Source: CAYTAP01 sp964435775 (GTDB lineage: Bacteria; Planctomycetota; Phycisphaerae; Tepidisphaerales; Tepidisphaeraceae). From it: a DNA stretch of 18,005 nt. A program made the position numbers and the translations under genes. The notes beneath the pieces were generated by a model. It saw nothing but the letters and a program-made list of their open reading frames with translations. It was not told the origin of the DNA and searched no databases. The stretch covers positions 1 to 18,005 of the forward strand of contig CAYTAP010000085.1 in assembly GCA_964435775.1 (NCBI GenBank). The letters run 5' to 3'. Of the stretch, positions 1 to 7,885 are shown in pieces (positions within the stretch are counted from its first letter, which is position 1; every line of letters begins with the position of its first letter).

Positions 1-34
1 ACATTTTATGCTGGAATCTTCCACGAGGACTAAG

Positions 35-40
35 TATAGT
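35..40 (+). promoter_or_regulatory. Possible -10 element upstream of the large glycosidase gene
   Basis: TATAGT matches the sigma70 -10 consensus at five of six positions. The hexamer 17 bases upstream (positions 12-17, TGGAAT) is only a weak -35. If used, it would give a leader of about 60 bases before the GTG start at 111. A second weak candidate is TTGCCG at 68-73 with TACACT at 90-95, a 16-base spacer. Neither is convincing, and the true promoter may lie left of the window. Confidence 0.25.
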
Positions 41-98
41 CTCGCGCTCACAGGCAAGCTCGTGCCGTTGCCGGGCTCCATCCCCCCAATACACTTCC

Positions 99-103
99 GA
101 GGA
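99..103 (+). promoter_or_regulatory. Shine-Dalgarno GAGGA selecting a GTG start
   Basis: GAGGA lies seven bases before the GTG at 111. It supports that codon over the in-frame ATG at 156, which has no such site and would remove most of the signal peptide. Confidence 0.6.
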
Positions 104-110
104 CCACCAC

Positions 111-3100
111 GTGATTCGCCACTTTTTAACGGGAGTCGTTCTTTTCGTTTTGATCATGGGAACCACAGCACTCAACGCGGCCGAAACAACGCAGCCGCAA
201 ACCGCCACACTCCTCATCCCCAAACTCCAGAAACCGCCGGTGCGCGACGGCACGATCGACGCCGATGAATGGCGGGGCGCGGCGGCCATCACCGGGTTCG
301 TCAACCTCAGCGGCAATATGTCGCTCCCCCAATTCCTCCAACCCATCTGGTACCTCGCGTACGACGACCAGAATCTCTACATCGCCTTCCGGTATCCCAT
401 CTACCCCGCGGGCACACTCCGCGCGGCCACCAAGACCAAAGCCAAGGCCGAGCTTGAGCAAGGCCCCCTCTGGGACGATCACACCGAAATCTCAATCTGC
501 AACACCGGACGCGACAACGCCGTATCCGGTTATTTCTACAAGTTCATCACCAACCCCTGGGATGTCGTCAGCGATCAGAAGGTCCGCTGGTCCATCGGCC
601 AGCTCGGCTTCGAATATGACACCGGCACCATCGCCAAATCCACCTTCGATGACCATTACTGGAATCAGGAAATCGCCATCCCCCTGTCCGATCTCGGCAC
701 CGCCAGCATCGAAGACGGCGCGCGATGGGTCATGCAGCTTGTCAGCGCCCAGGACACCGGGGGCAACTACTGGACCTGGGTTCCCGCCACCTGGCTGGCG
801 TTCGACCGCTTCCCCGAAGTTGTCTTCGACAGCAAGGCGGCGGCGGTGCAATTCGTCGGCGTCGGCGACTGGATGGACGGCAACCCCGACTTCGCTTTCC
901 GGCTTTTCAACCCACAGTCGCATGACATCAAGCTCAAGCTGGCGATGAAAGTCGTCGGCCCGGACAACAAGGTCCTGCTCGATGAAACCACGCCCGTCAC
1001 CATCAAGCCCGGTCAGTTGGAGGAGAAGCACCTCAAAGCCTCCGCTCTGCCCCTGGGTCCCAATGGCGGCAATCATGTTTATCTGAAAGTGACCGACGAA
1101 GCCGGCGCGATCTACTACGAAAATGACATGAAGCTCTGGAACGCCGGGAGTGCGGATGTGAAAAACTACATCCAAAACCTCGACGCCGCCCGAAAGCCCA
1201 TCCACCCCAAGCTTCAGTTCGCTTACATGCCCAGCTACCGCAAGCTGATCGTCACCTCCGACATTGGCATCCTCGGCATCGATCCAAACTTCGCGCGGAA
1301 AGCCAAGTACCTCTCGGCCTCCTTCGCCACCAAGGATGGCAACATCCTCGGCAAGAACACCATCCCCTTCCAATCGGATGGCACGGCCAAGCTCAATTTC
1401 GGCTTCCAAACCCTTCCCGACGGCACCTACAACATTGACATGGAAATCCAGGACGCCAACGGCGTCGCCCTGCTTGATAAGAAAGATACGTTCGTTCAGA
1501 AGGAGTTCCCGTTCCAAACCTATAAGGGCGGCCTGGAAGAAACCGTCATCAAGCCATACACGCCAGTTGCCACCCAAAAAGATGCGTTCGACACCGTTGG
1601 CAATCACGTCGAACTGACCACCAACGGCTTCCCGGCCACCATTCACAGCAAGCTGATCCCCAAAGAAGCGCTGCCCGATATTCTCGCCGCCCCTGTCACG
1701 CTTGTCGCCACGCAGGATGGGAAAGTGACCCGTCTGGGCGCTCCCAAAAAGGAGTTCACCTGGCAGCCATCGACCATCCCCACCAAGGTGAAGGGAACGG
1801 CCGAAAGCCAGTTGGCCGGGTTGACCGTGAAGGTCAACGGCCAAGCCGACTACACGGGGCAATACCTCGTTGACCTGGAAATCGTTCCCAATGGCAAGGT
1901 CAGTTTGGACCGGCTGGAATTGGAAATCCCCGTCAGCGATCCGGCCGACACCTGCTACGCCTACAGCCCGCGCGACAGCGTGGTTCTTTACAAGAACAGT
2001 CACCCGTGGACGGGCGATCCCAAGGAAGGCGAACTTTGGAATAACTTTACGGAGCGCGCCACGAATCCGTACATCATGTATGTCGGCGACGGCGAACGTG
2101 GATTGTATTGGTACACCGACAGCTACGAAGGGTTCTGGCTGGATCGAAACAAGCCGCACATCTTCATTGACAAGCGAAAGAACAGCACGGTCCTGCGGGT
2201 CGCGATCTTCAACAAGCCCGTGACGCTCGACCACCCGCGCCATCTGCGCTTCGCGCTGATGGCCGTCCCGACCAAGCCGCTTCCGGCCGACGCTCGCGAG
2301 ATGCAGTGGAGCGGCGCGCGCATGCACATCGGCGGCGCGTCGTGGTGGGGCACGATCGGCGTCTTCGTCTTCCCGCTGGACGACGCCCAATGGCAAAACT
2401 GGATCGCCGGCAAGCCGTTCATGTACGACGGCAAGCCATACCCCGGCCAATGCGCGCTACTCCCGGCGCCCCCGATGGATGCCAACGGGAAATGGCTGTT
2501 GGAAAAGGGACATGAATACGGCTCGTATCGCGCCGCCGACATCATTGGCTACCTGCAACCGGAGCTGAAAGTCTTCGCCGGTGAATGGTGCGGCGTCACC
2601 AACCCCGTCCCCGTGCCCGATGGCAGCCTGCTCGGCTACCGTGATCGTGATGGCCACTCCGTCTGGCCGCTGCCCGAGCAGCGTTCGTACTTCGGCAAGG
2701 ATGCCACCGTCCCCAGTTTCTATGACTACGAGGCGTACTACTTTTACCTCATGGCCAAGAACACCGGCGCCGGCGGCTACTGGTGGGACTGGGGCTCGAT
2801 GGTGGAAGGCCACTCCCCCGACAAGGGAACGATGTATCTCAACGATGAAGGGCGCTACGAACCGCGAACCAACATCTTCATGGTCCGCAACTTCTACGAG
2901 CGCATCGCCCGGATCGTCCAGGACCTGGGCATTCCCGACACCAACAACTGCTACGCCCCCGGCGCGGTGTACCAGATGCCCTGGCTCACGCGCATCAACG
3001 CCTGGGAATCGCTCTATCTCGAATCCAAGCTCGACGACATGTTCGATGCCTGGGGCGTCGATCGATACCGCATGCAGATCGGCAAATACTCGGGCATCCC

Positions 3101-3533
3101 GGTTCAGAACGTGATGAACATCGACATCGATTTCAACGAACACCGTTCGCGCACCGTCATCGCGCTGGCGCTGCTCCATGACAACGGCGTCTGCACAATG
3201 GATGGCAACAAGAAAGCGATGGGCATCATTCGCAAAATCGGCGCCCTCGACGAGTCGGCCACCTGGATCCCCTACTGGCGGTCCGGGAAAACCGCCGTCG
3301 CGGCGAAGTCCGGCCTGCTGATCACCGCCTATTCCTTCGACGAAGGCAAGCGACTGGGCCTCGTCATCGTCAACCCCGGCGACAAGGAGATCACCAGCGA
3401 CATCAGCGCCCCGGCCGCCCCCGGCGGCAAGGCGATCGATGCCGAAACGGATGCCGTCGTCTCCGACAACGGCAAGCTAATCCGGAACGTGACCGTCAAA
3501 CGACACGACTTCCGGCTGCTCGTGTTGGAGTGA
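111..3533 (+). CDS. Secreted CBM9-like / GH123-like glycoside hydrolase (DUF6067 type)
   Basis: A very large (1140 aa) exported protein probably acting on polysaccharide or glycan. Residues 1-24 form a signal peptide: basic start, hydrophobic core VVLFVLIMG, then LNAA before the likely cleavage site. Residues about 35-240 look like a carbohydrate-binding module family 9 domain, with the usual DGTIDADEW opening at 46-54 and a YDDQNLYIAF strand. The middle (240-600) has beta-sandwich character. Residues about 610-1060 resemble the DUF6067/GH123-like catalytic region: GLYWYTDSYEGFW near 662, GGYWWDWGS near 890, and an acidic DEGRY near 911. The last 75 residues look like a C-terminal beta domain. 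The start is GTG with a Shine-Dalgarno. It is not in an obvious operon and is followed by a hairpin terminator. The domain family is an assignment from memory. Substrate and catalytic residues are not determined. Confidence 0.75.
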   Translation: MIRHFLTGVVLFVLIMGTTALNAAETTQPQTATLLIPKLQKPPVRDGTIDADEWRGAAAITGFVNLSGNMSLPQFLQPIWYLAYDDQNLYIAFRYPIYPAGTLRAATKTKAKAELEQGPLWDDHTEISICNTGRDNAVSGYFYKFITNPWDVVSDQKVRWSIGQLGFEYDTGTIAKSTFDDHYWNQEIAIPLSDLGTASIEDGARWVMQLVSAQDTGGNYWTWVPATWLAFDRFPEVVFDSKAAAVQFVGVGDWMDGNPDFAFRLFNPQSHDIKLKLAMKVVGPDNKVLLDETTPVTIKPGQLEEKHLKASALPLGPNGGNHVYLKVTDEAGAIYYENDMKLWNAGSADVKNYIQNLDAARKPIHPKLQFAYMPSYRKLIVTSDIGILGIDPNFARKAKYLSASFATKDGNILGKNTIPFQSDGTAKLNFGFQTLPDGTYNIDMEIQDANGVALLDKKDTFVQKEFPFQTYKGGLEETVIKPYTPVATQKDAFDTVGNHVELTTNGFPATIHSKLIPKEALPDILAAPVTLVATQDGKVTRLGAPKKEFTWQPSTIPTKVKGTAESQLAGLTVKVNGQADYTGQYLVDLEIVPNGKVSLDRLELEIPVSDPADTCYAYSPRDSVVLYKNSHPWTGDPKEGELWNNFTERATNPYIMYVGDGERGLYWYTDSYEGFWLDRNKPHIFIDKRKNSTVLRVAIFNKPVTLDHPRHLRFALMAVPTKPLPADAREMQWSGARMHIGGASWWGTIGVFVFPLDDAQWQNWIAGKPFMYDGKPYPGQCALLPAPPMDANGKWLLEKGHEYGSYRAADIIGYLQPELKVFAGEWCGVTNPVPVPDGSLLGYRDRDGHSVWPLPEQRSYFGKDATVPSFYDYEAYYFYLMAKNTGAGGYWWDWGSMVEGHSPDKGTMYLNDEGRYEPRTNIFMVRNFYERIARIVQDLGIPDTNNCYAPGAVYQMPWLTRINAWESLYLESKLDDMFDAWGVDRYRMQIGKYSGIPVQNVMNIDIDFNEHRSRTVIALALLHDNGVCTMDGNKKAMGIIRKIGALDESATWIPYWRSGKTAVAAKSGLLITAYSFDEGKRLGLVIVNPGDKEITSDISAPAAPGGKAIDAETDAVVSDNGKLIRNVTVKRHDFRLLVLE

Positions 3534-3588
3534 TCCTCCCGCCGCCCGGCGCGCACCGCTGGCAGGGTTGATGCCTTCGGCCAAGCAT

Positions 3589-3657
3589 GTGACAGCCACC
3601 TTTTGCTCCAACCTCCCCCTCAGGGGAGGACAGAGGATCAGGCGGCTGTCACTTTTT
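3589..3657 (+). terminator. Branched intrinsic terminator after the glycosidase gene
   Basis: GTGACAGCC (3589-3597) pairs perfectly with GGCTGTCAC (3644-3652) and is followed at once by TTTTT (3653-3657). A second hairpin sits inside: CCTCCCC (3612-3618) with GGGGAGG (3623-3629). The outer stem plus U-tract is a standard Rho-independent terminator. The inner hairpin makes it Y-shaped. It begins 56 bases after the stop codon. Confidence 0.7.
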
Positions 3658-3700
3658 ATTTTCAAAAGTAAAATTGAGCCGGGGTATCTCAGGTAATTAA

Positions 3701-3727
3701 AAAAACCCCTGAGAATCAGGGGTTTTT
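3701..3727 (-). terminator. Bidirectional terminator of the tRNA-Ala gene
   Basis: AAAAACCCCTGA (3701-3712) and TCAGGGGTTTTT (3716-3727) are perfect 12-base inverted arms around a three-base loop. It starts two bases past the tRNA 3' end on the minus strand. The A/T tails on both sides let it stop transcription from either direction, so it also backs up the terminator of the upstream gene. Confidence 0.85.
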
Positions 3728-3729
3728 AG

Positions 3730-3800
3730 TGGAGCCACGGGGAATCGAACCCCGATTTGCTGAATGCGATTCAGCCGTCATCCCGTTAGACCATGGCCCC
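3730..3800 (-). tRNA. tRNA-Ala, anticodon CGC
   Basis: Read on the minus strand this 71-base cloverleaf has acceptor GGGGCCA paired with TGGCTCC, a three-pair D stem (GTC/GAC), and anticodon stem GCTGA/TCAGC around loop ATCGCAT. It continues with a four-base variable region, T stem CGGGG/CCCCG with loop TTCGATT, and discriminator A. The anticodon is CGC, reading GCG. Pair 3:70 is G-U, the classic alanine identity element, and A32-U38 is also seen in alanine tRNAs. CCA is not encoded. The D arm departs from the usual alanine GCTC/GAGC arm and looks more like that of Glu or Gln tRNAs. The gene has its own promoter and terminator. Confidence 0.92.
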
Positions 3801-3816
3801 GGGTCGATCGCGTGTT

Positions 3817-3844
3817 ATTCTAGTGGCGCGGGGCATCGCGTCAA
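3817..3844 (-). promoter_or_regulatory. Sigma70-type promoter of tRNA-Ala
   Basis: On the minus strand TTGACG (3844-3839) is followed after 16 bases by TAGAAT (3822-3817). Both hexamers match consensus at five of six positions. The predicted transcript would begin near 3810, leaving about ten bases before the mature tRNA end. Confidence 0.75.
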
Positions 3845-3901
3845 GGCGACGACGAAAAGTTCGAAGACCGCCGCCAGACTACAACCACGCAGCGCGGCGC
3901 G

Positions 3902-3930
3902 TTGTGGCGTCGAAGGCATCAGCGTACGAT
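3902..3930 (+). promoter_or_regulatory. Candidate valS promoter
   Basis: TTGTGG (3902-3907), a 17-base spacer and TACGAT (3925-3930) give a moderate sigma70-like promoter pointing towards valS. The leader would be about 75 bases and contains a run of seven T (3944-3950). I see no T-box-like structure. The remaining bases between the tRNA and valS hold nothing else I can identify. Confidence 0.4.
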
Positions 3931-4012
3931 GCGATTTCCTTGCTTTTTTTATTGATGACAAACCCCACGCGCCACGTTCGACTTGTCGGATGGCGTCCAA
4001 ACGATCAGGATC

Positions 4013-6856
4013 ATGAGCAACGACACACACGCTGAAATTGAATTGTCCAAGACTTATGACCCCGCCGCCGTCGAGCCGGAGGCGTACCAGCGTTGGATCG
4101 ACGAAGGATCATTCACGGCCAACCCCCAGGCATCCGGCGAGCCCTATTCGATCGTCATTCCCCCGCCCAACGTCACCGGCGCGCTGCACCTCGGCCACGC
4201 GATCAACAGCACACTCCAGGACATCCTCATCCGCCGAGCGCGGATGCAGGGGAAAAACGTGCTCTGGGTGCCGGGCATCGACCACGCTGGAATCGCCACG
4301 CAGGCGGTGGTTGAAAAACAGTTGAAGGAAAAGGAGAATAAGACTCGGCACGATGTCGGTCGGGAGGCCCTCGTTGAACGCATCTGGACCTGGAAACAGC
4401 AGTTCGGCGACCGGATTCTGAACCAGCTCCAGCGCCTCGGCTGCTCATGCGACTGGTCACGGACGCGCTTCACGCTGGATGAGACATTGGCCCGCGCAGT
4501 GCGCGAGACGTTCTTTCGTCTCTTCAGGGATGGGCTGATCTATCGCGGGAAGCGCCTCGTCAACTGGGATGTCTATCTCCAGACGAGCATCAGTGACGAT
4601 GAGATTTATCACGAGACGGTGACAACGTCGCTTTGGCACATCGAGTATCCAATCGAGGGCAGCGACCGGCGGATGACCATCGCGACGACGCGCCCGGAGA
4701 CTTTGCTGGGGGATACGGCCGTCGCGGTCCACAGCGAGGATGCGCGTTGGAACTGGGCGATCGGCAAACAGGTGCGCCTCCCACTGACGAATCGCCTCAT
4801 CCCAATCATCGCCGACGACATTCTCGTCGATCCCAAGTTCGGCTCCGGCGTGGTCAAGGTCACCCCGGCGCACGATCCCAACGACTATGCCGTCTGGCAA
4901 CGCCATCTCGGCCAAAATGATGAGATCGGCCTCATCAACATCCTCAATCCTGACGGCACGCTCAACGAAAACGCCGGCGCGTACAAGGGGATCAAGCGCA
5001 AGGCGGCGCGAGAGAAGGTCGTCGCCGACCTTGATGCGCTGGGATTGCTTGCCAAAACGGAGGCGTATGAAACGCAGGTGGGCCATTCGGATCGCTCCAA
5101 GACGCCCGTCGAGCCCTACCTCTCCGATCAATGGTTCATCAAGATGGGTCCACTCGCCGAGCCGGCGCTGGAAGTCGTGCGCCAGGGCCTCATCCAATTT
5201 TTCCCAGAGCGCCATGCCCAGCAATACCTCGCCTGGCTCGGCGAAAAACGCGACTGGCCGATCTCCCGCCAGCTTTGGTGGGGGCATCGCATTCCAGTGT
5301 GGCGCGCTCCTGAAGGCGGCGGCATCTGCTTTGAATTAAAAGATCAGTTCATTGAAAATGGCGACATCCAGGAAATGGATGGCGTCAGTTACATCTGTCT
5401 TCGCCAGCCGGATGCGAACTTTGAAAAGTTCCTGGAAGATAATGGCTATGCGCAGGAAGCGGATGTCCTCGACACCTGGTTCAGCTCCGCCCTCTGGCCA
5501 TTCAGCACCCTCGGCTGGCCGGATCAAACCGCCGATCTCGTCCGCTATTACCCCACGAGCGTCCTGGTCACCGGGCGCGACATCATCACCCTCTGGGTCG
5601 CCCGCATGGTCATGATGGGGCTGTACGACATGGGCCAGGGCGCGTTCCTGTCGGACAGCGCCACCGAAGCCCAATCAAAAATCAAAAATCAAAAATCGAA
5701 AATCGCCTCCACCCTCCCCTTCGCGCATGTCGCGATCAACCCCACCATTCTCGACGGCAACGGCGAGCGGATGAGCAAGAGCAAGGGGAACGGCGTCGAT
5801 CCGGTGGATATCATCGAAACCTACGGCGCCGACGCCCTTCGCTTCACGCTGACGACGATGGCGACCGAAACCCAGGATGTCCGCATGCCCGTCAAAAAGC
5901 GGGCCGATGGGCATAACACGAGTGACAAATTCGACGTCGGGCGCAACTTCTGCAACAAGCTCTGGAACGCCGGCCGATTCGCCCTTTCCACACTCGCCGC
6001 CCTGCCCGCATCGTCGGCCAGCCAGGCGATTGATCCCGGAAAGTGGTCGCTGTCCGATCATTGGATCATCACCCGCTTTAATCGCACAGTGGAAGCCGCC
6101 GATCAGGCCCTGAACGAATACCGCTTCGATCAATACGCCAAAGCCTGCTACGACTTTTTCTGGGGCGACTTCTGCGACTGGTATGTTGAAACGACCAAGC
6201 CCGCGATGAAGGATCCCGCCCGCGCCGGCCAAACCGCGCATGTGCTGGCCAAGGTGCTCGACGGCTCGCTGCGCCTCATGCACCCGATGATCCCCTTCAT
6301 CACCGAAACGCTCTGGGGCAAGCTCGTGGAAGTTCGGCCGGATTTGAAGGATTCATCCCCCCTGCTCATCGGCGCCGCCTGGCCGACCGTCGGTGAAGTG
6401 AATGCCGGCGCTGAGCATGTTTTCCCGCGCCTCCAGGACATCATCACGACAATCCGCAACATTCGCAACGAATACAAGATCGAGCCCAAAAGGGTTTTGA
6501 CCGTGTCGTTGGCGCCACCCGGCAACGATGCGGCGCGCGTGACGATCGACAATCGCGAACTGATCGAGCTGCTGGCGGTGTGCAAAATCAGGACGGTGGA
6601 AGCCGGCCTGACCACCCCGGTCAGTGCGGCGCACGCCGTCGCCAATGGGTGCGATGTGTATGTCGAGGAAATGGTCGATCCCGACGCCGAAGCCGTGCGG
6701 CATGCCAAGCGACGCGCCGAGTTGACCAAACAAATCGGCGCTCTGCGCGGCCGTCTCGCCAGTGAAGCGTACACGTCCAAAGCACCGCCGCATCTCGTGC
6801 AGCAAACGCGCGATCAATTGGCAGCCGCCGAGGCCGAGCTTGAAAAGCTTGGGTGA
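4013..6856 (+). CDS. valS: Valyl-tRNA synthetase
   Basis: Charges tRNA-Val with valine in the cytoplasm. The class I signatures are clear: the HIGH-type motif as HLGH at residues 59-62 within PPPNVTGALHLGHA, and the KMSKS-type loop as RMSKS at 586-590. The CP1 editing domain includes TTRPETLLGDTAVAV at about 225-239. The anticodon-binding region follows, and a Lys/Glu-rich coiled-coil arm occupies about 890-947, as usual for ValRS. Length (947 aa) is normal. I chose ATG 4013, which has AGGA just upstream, though only two bases away. A TTG at 3983 would add ten residues without a Shine-Dalgarno. The oddity is an extra Lys-rich stretch at about 547-566, encoded by AATCAAA heptamers, before the KMSKS loop. 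The frame is intact, so the enzyme is probably functional. Confidence 0.97.
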   Translation: MSNDTHAEIELSKTYDPAAVEPEAYQRWIDEGSFTANPQASGEPYSIVIPPPNVTGALHLGHAINSTLQDILIRRARMQGKNVLWVPGIDHAGIATQAVVEKQLKEKENKTRHDVGREALVERIWTWKQQFGDRILNQLQRLGCSCDWSRTRFTLDETLARAVRETFFRLFRDGLIYRGKRLVNWDVYLQTSISDDEIYHETVTTSLWHIEYPIEGSDRRMTIATTRPETLLGDTAVAVHSEDARWNWAIGKQVRLPLTNRLIPIIADDILVDPKFGSGVVKVTPAHDPNDYAVWQRHLGQNDEIGLINILNPDGTLNENAGAYKGIKRKAAREKVVADLDALGLLAKTEAYETQVGHSDRSKTPVEPYLSDQWFIKMGPLAEPALEVVRQGLIQFFPERHAQQYLAWLGEKRDWPISRQLWWGHRIPVWRAPEGGGICFELKDQFIENGDIQEMDGVSYICLRQPDANFEKFLEDNGYAQEADVLDTWFSSALWPFSTLGWPDQTADLVRYYPTSVLVTGRDIITLWVARMVMMGLYDMGQGAFLSDSATEAQSKIKNQKSKIASTLPFAHVAINPTILDGNGERMSKSKGNGVDPVDIIETYGADALRFTLTTMATETQDVRMPVKKRADGHNTSDKFDVGRNFCNKLWNAGRFALSTLAALPASSASQAIDPGKWSLSDHWIITRFNRTVEAADQALNEYRFDQYAKACYDFFWGDFCDWYVETTKPAMKDPARAGQTAHVLAKVLDGSLRLMHPMIPFITETLWGKLVEVRPDLKDSSPLLIGAAWPTVGEVNAGAEHVFPRLQDIITTIRNIRNEYKIEPKRVLTVSLAPPGNDAARVTIDNRELIELLAVCKIRTVEAGLTTPVSAAHAVANGCDVYVEEMVDPDAEAVRHAKRRAELTKQIGALRGRLASEAYTSKAPPHLVQQTRDQLAAAEAELEKLG
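5673..5704 (+). repeat. AATCAAA heptamer tandem repeat inside valS
   Basis: Three exact copies of AATCAAA (5673-5693) are followed by a one-mismatch copy AATCGAA (5694-5700) and a partial AATC. It is strikingly A-rich against the GC-rich surroundings. Because seven is not a multiple of three, the DNA repeat becomes a seven-residue peptide period, read as QSKIKNQKSKIA at residues 554-565. It looks like an intergenic-style simple repeat that inserted or expanded inside a gene without breaking the frame. Confidence 0.9.
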
Positions 6857-6890
6857 TCGATTCTCCTGTGTGAACCATCTGATCTTTCCC

Positions 6891-6964
6891 CGTAGGGTCC
6901 GTGGTACCCCGCGGACCATTGCCGCGATGGCAATAATGGTCCGCGGGGTACCACGGACCCTACG
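6891..6964. repeat. Perfect 30-bp inverted repeat, REP/MITE-like
   Basis: The arms 6891-6920 and 6935-6964 are exact reverse complements, separated by 14 bases. Each arm itself contains a smaller inverted repeat (GGTCCG at 6896-6901 with CGGACC at 6912-6917) around the palindrome GGTACC, so a cruciform or a double hairpin can form. The central bases add GCC-GCGAT-GGC. It lies 34 bases past valS and 19 bases past the end of the convergent glycosyltransferase gene, with no T-tract. It may stop or stabilise transcripts from both. The nested structure is typical of REP or non-autonomous mobile repeats. No RAYT transposase is in the window. Confidence 0.85.
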
Positions 6965-6983
6965 AAAGCATCCCGTCGATGGG

Positions 6984-7790
6984 CTAATCCGTCGCGGGAT
7001 TGGGAAAACCCGCCGTATCATGGGGCGCCGCCCCAAGTGTGTGCCGGCGTCGGGGGCGCGCAAACGGAATGGCGGCTTGCGCGAGCAGGCGAGCGTGCAA
7101 TCGCAGCCCGCGCAGGGTGTCGATGACCGGCCGGAAATGACTGACACGCGCTGGAGGCGTGAAGTACCGGCAGTTGGCGGGGAACTCGAGGACCCGGCAC
7201 CCCGCCCACGCCGCCCGGGTGATGACCTCCGCTTCAAAGGCGAAAAAAGGCGCCGTGCAACGGATCGCCGACAACAGCGCCAGCGGATAGACGCGCAGGC
7301 CGCATTGACTGTCGCTGATGCGCAGCCCCGACTCCGCGCGGATGGCAAAATTGGATATGCGCCGTCCCAGTCGGCTGCGAAAGGGATAATCCGCCTTGGT
7401 GTCATCCCGCACGCCAAGGATCAGCGAATCGCCATGCTTGGCCGCCATCGCGACAAGATCGGGAATCTGCTCCGGATCAAGCTGCCCATCGGTATCGATC
7501 GTGACCGCATGTGTGAAATCCTCCTGCCGGGCGACGGCAAACCCCGTATGCAGCGCGGCCGCCTTGCCCTGATTGCCCGAATGAGTGACCACAACGCGCG
7601 GCGTCGATTGCGCGTCGAGCCGCCATCGTTCCAGGCAGTCGTCCGTGCCATCGGTGGACCCGTCGTTGACGACAATGGCGGGCAGTTGCAGTTGGTCGAT
7701 CCGGTTGAGAATATCCGGCAGCGTCCCGGCATTGTTGTACGTCGGCGCCAAGACCACAGGGCGGAAGCTGTTGCCTGAGAATGAAGTCAT
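6984..7790 (-). CDS. Family 2 glycosyltransferase, soluble
   Basis: A GT-A fold transferase of 268 aa. It shows the nucleotide-sugar-binding opening VLAPTYNN (13-20) and VVNDGSTDGTDD (40-51), and the metal-binding DTDGQLDPEQIP (99-110). A later acceptor-side region contains DSQCGLRVYP and RVSHFRPVIDTLRGLRLHARLL. No membrane segment is visible, so it probably acts at the cytoplasmic face on a lipid-linked or small acceptor. The family resembles DPM1-like enzymes. I chose ATG 7790 because the conserved domain starts shortly after it. Upstream in-frame starts (7841, 7940) add residues with no family similarity, and none of these starts has a clear Shine-Dalgarno. It is divergent from rsfS and convergent with valS. 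Donor and acceptor are unknown. Confidence 0.88.
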   Translation of the reverse strand: MTSFSGNSFRPVVLAPTYNNAGTLPDILNRIDQLQLPAIVVNDGSTDGTDDCLERWRLDAQSTPRVVVTHSGNQGKAAALHTGFAVARQEDFTHAVTIDTDGQLDPEQIPDLVAMAAKHGDSLILGVRDDTKADYPFRSRLGRRISNFAIRAESGLRISDSQCGLRVYPLALLSAIRCTAPFFAFEAEVITRAAWAGCRVLEFPANCRYFTPPARVSHFRPVIDTLRGLRLHARLLAQAAIPFARPRRRHTLGAAPHDTAGFPNPATD

Positions 7791-7885
7791 TTGAGTGTCC
7801 GCGCCTTGCGTCCGACGGTTGTATCCCGGATCAACGTTCATTACTTTTGAATGTGCTTCCACGATCGGTGCCTTTGACGCCTCGC

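Noticed and set aside
492..2450. 652-codon open frame on the minus strand
   Set aside because: It lies wholly antisense to the secreted glycosidase. Its translation has no recognisable domain, while the plus strand shows clear CBM9- and GH-like motifs. Long antisense frames are expected in GC-rich coding DNA.
3983..4012. TTG start for valS ten residues upstream
   Set aside because: No Shine-Dalgarno precedes it, and the ATG at 4013 has AGGA just before it. The extra residues are not family-like. Some doubt remains because AGGA is only two bases from the ATG.
5673..5704. CRISPR-like or frameshift-causing repeat in valS
   Set aside because: There are no spacers and the units are only seven bases. 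The valS frame continues intact through it to RMSKS, so it is neither CRISPR nor a pseudogene lesion.
6762..7778. 338-codon plus-strand open frame overlapping the end of valS
   Set aside because: It runs through the inverted repeat and antisense to the GT2 gene. The translation is Arg-rich and has no domain.
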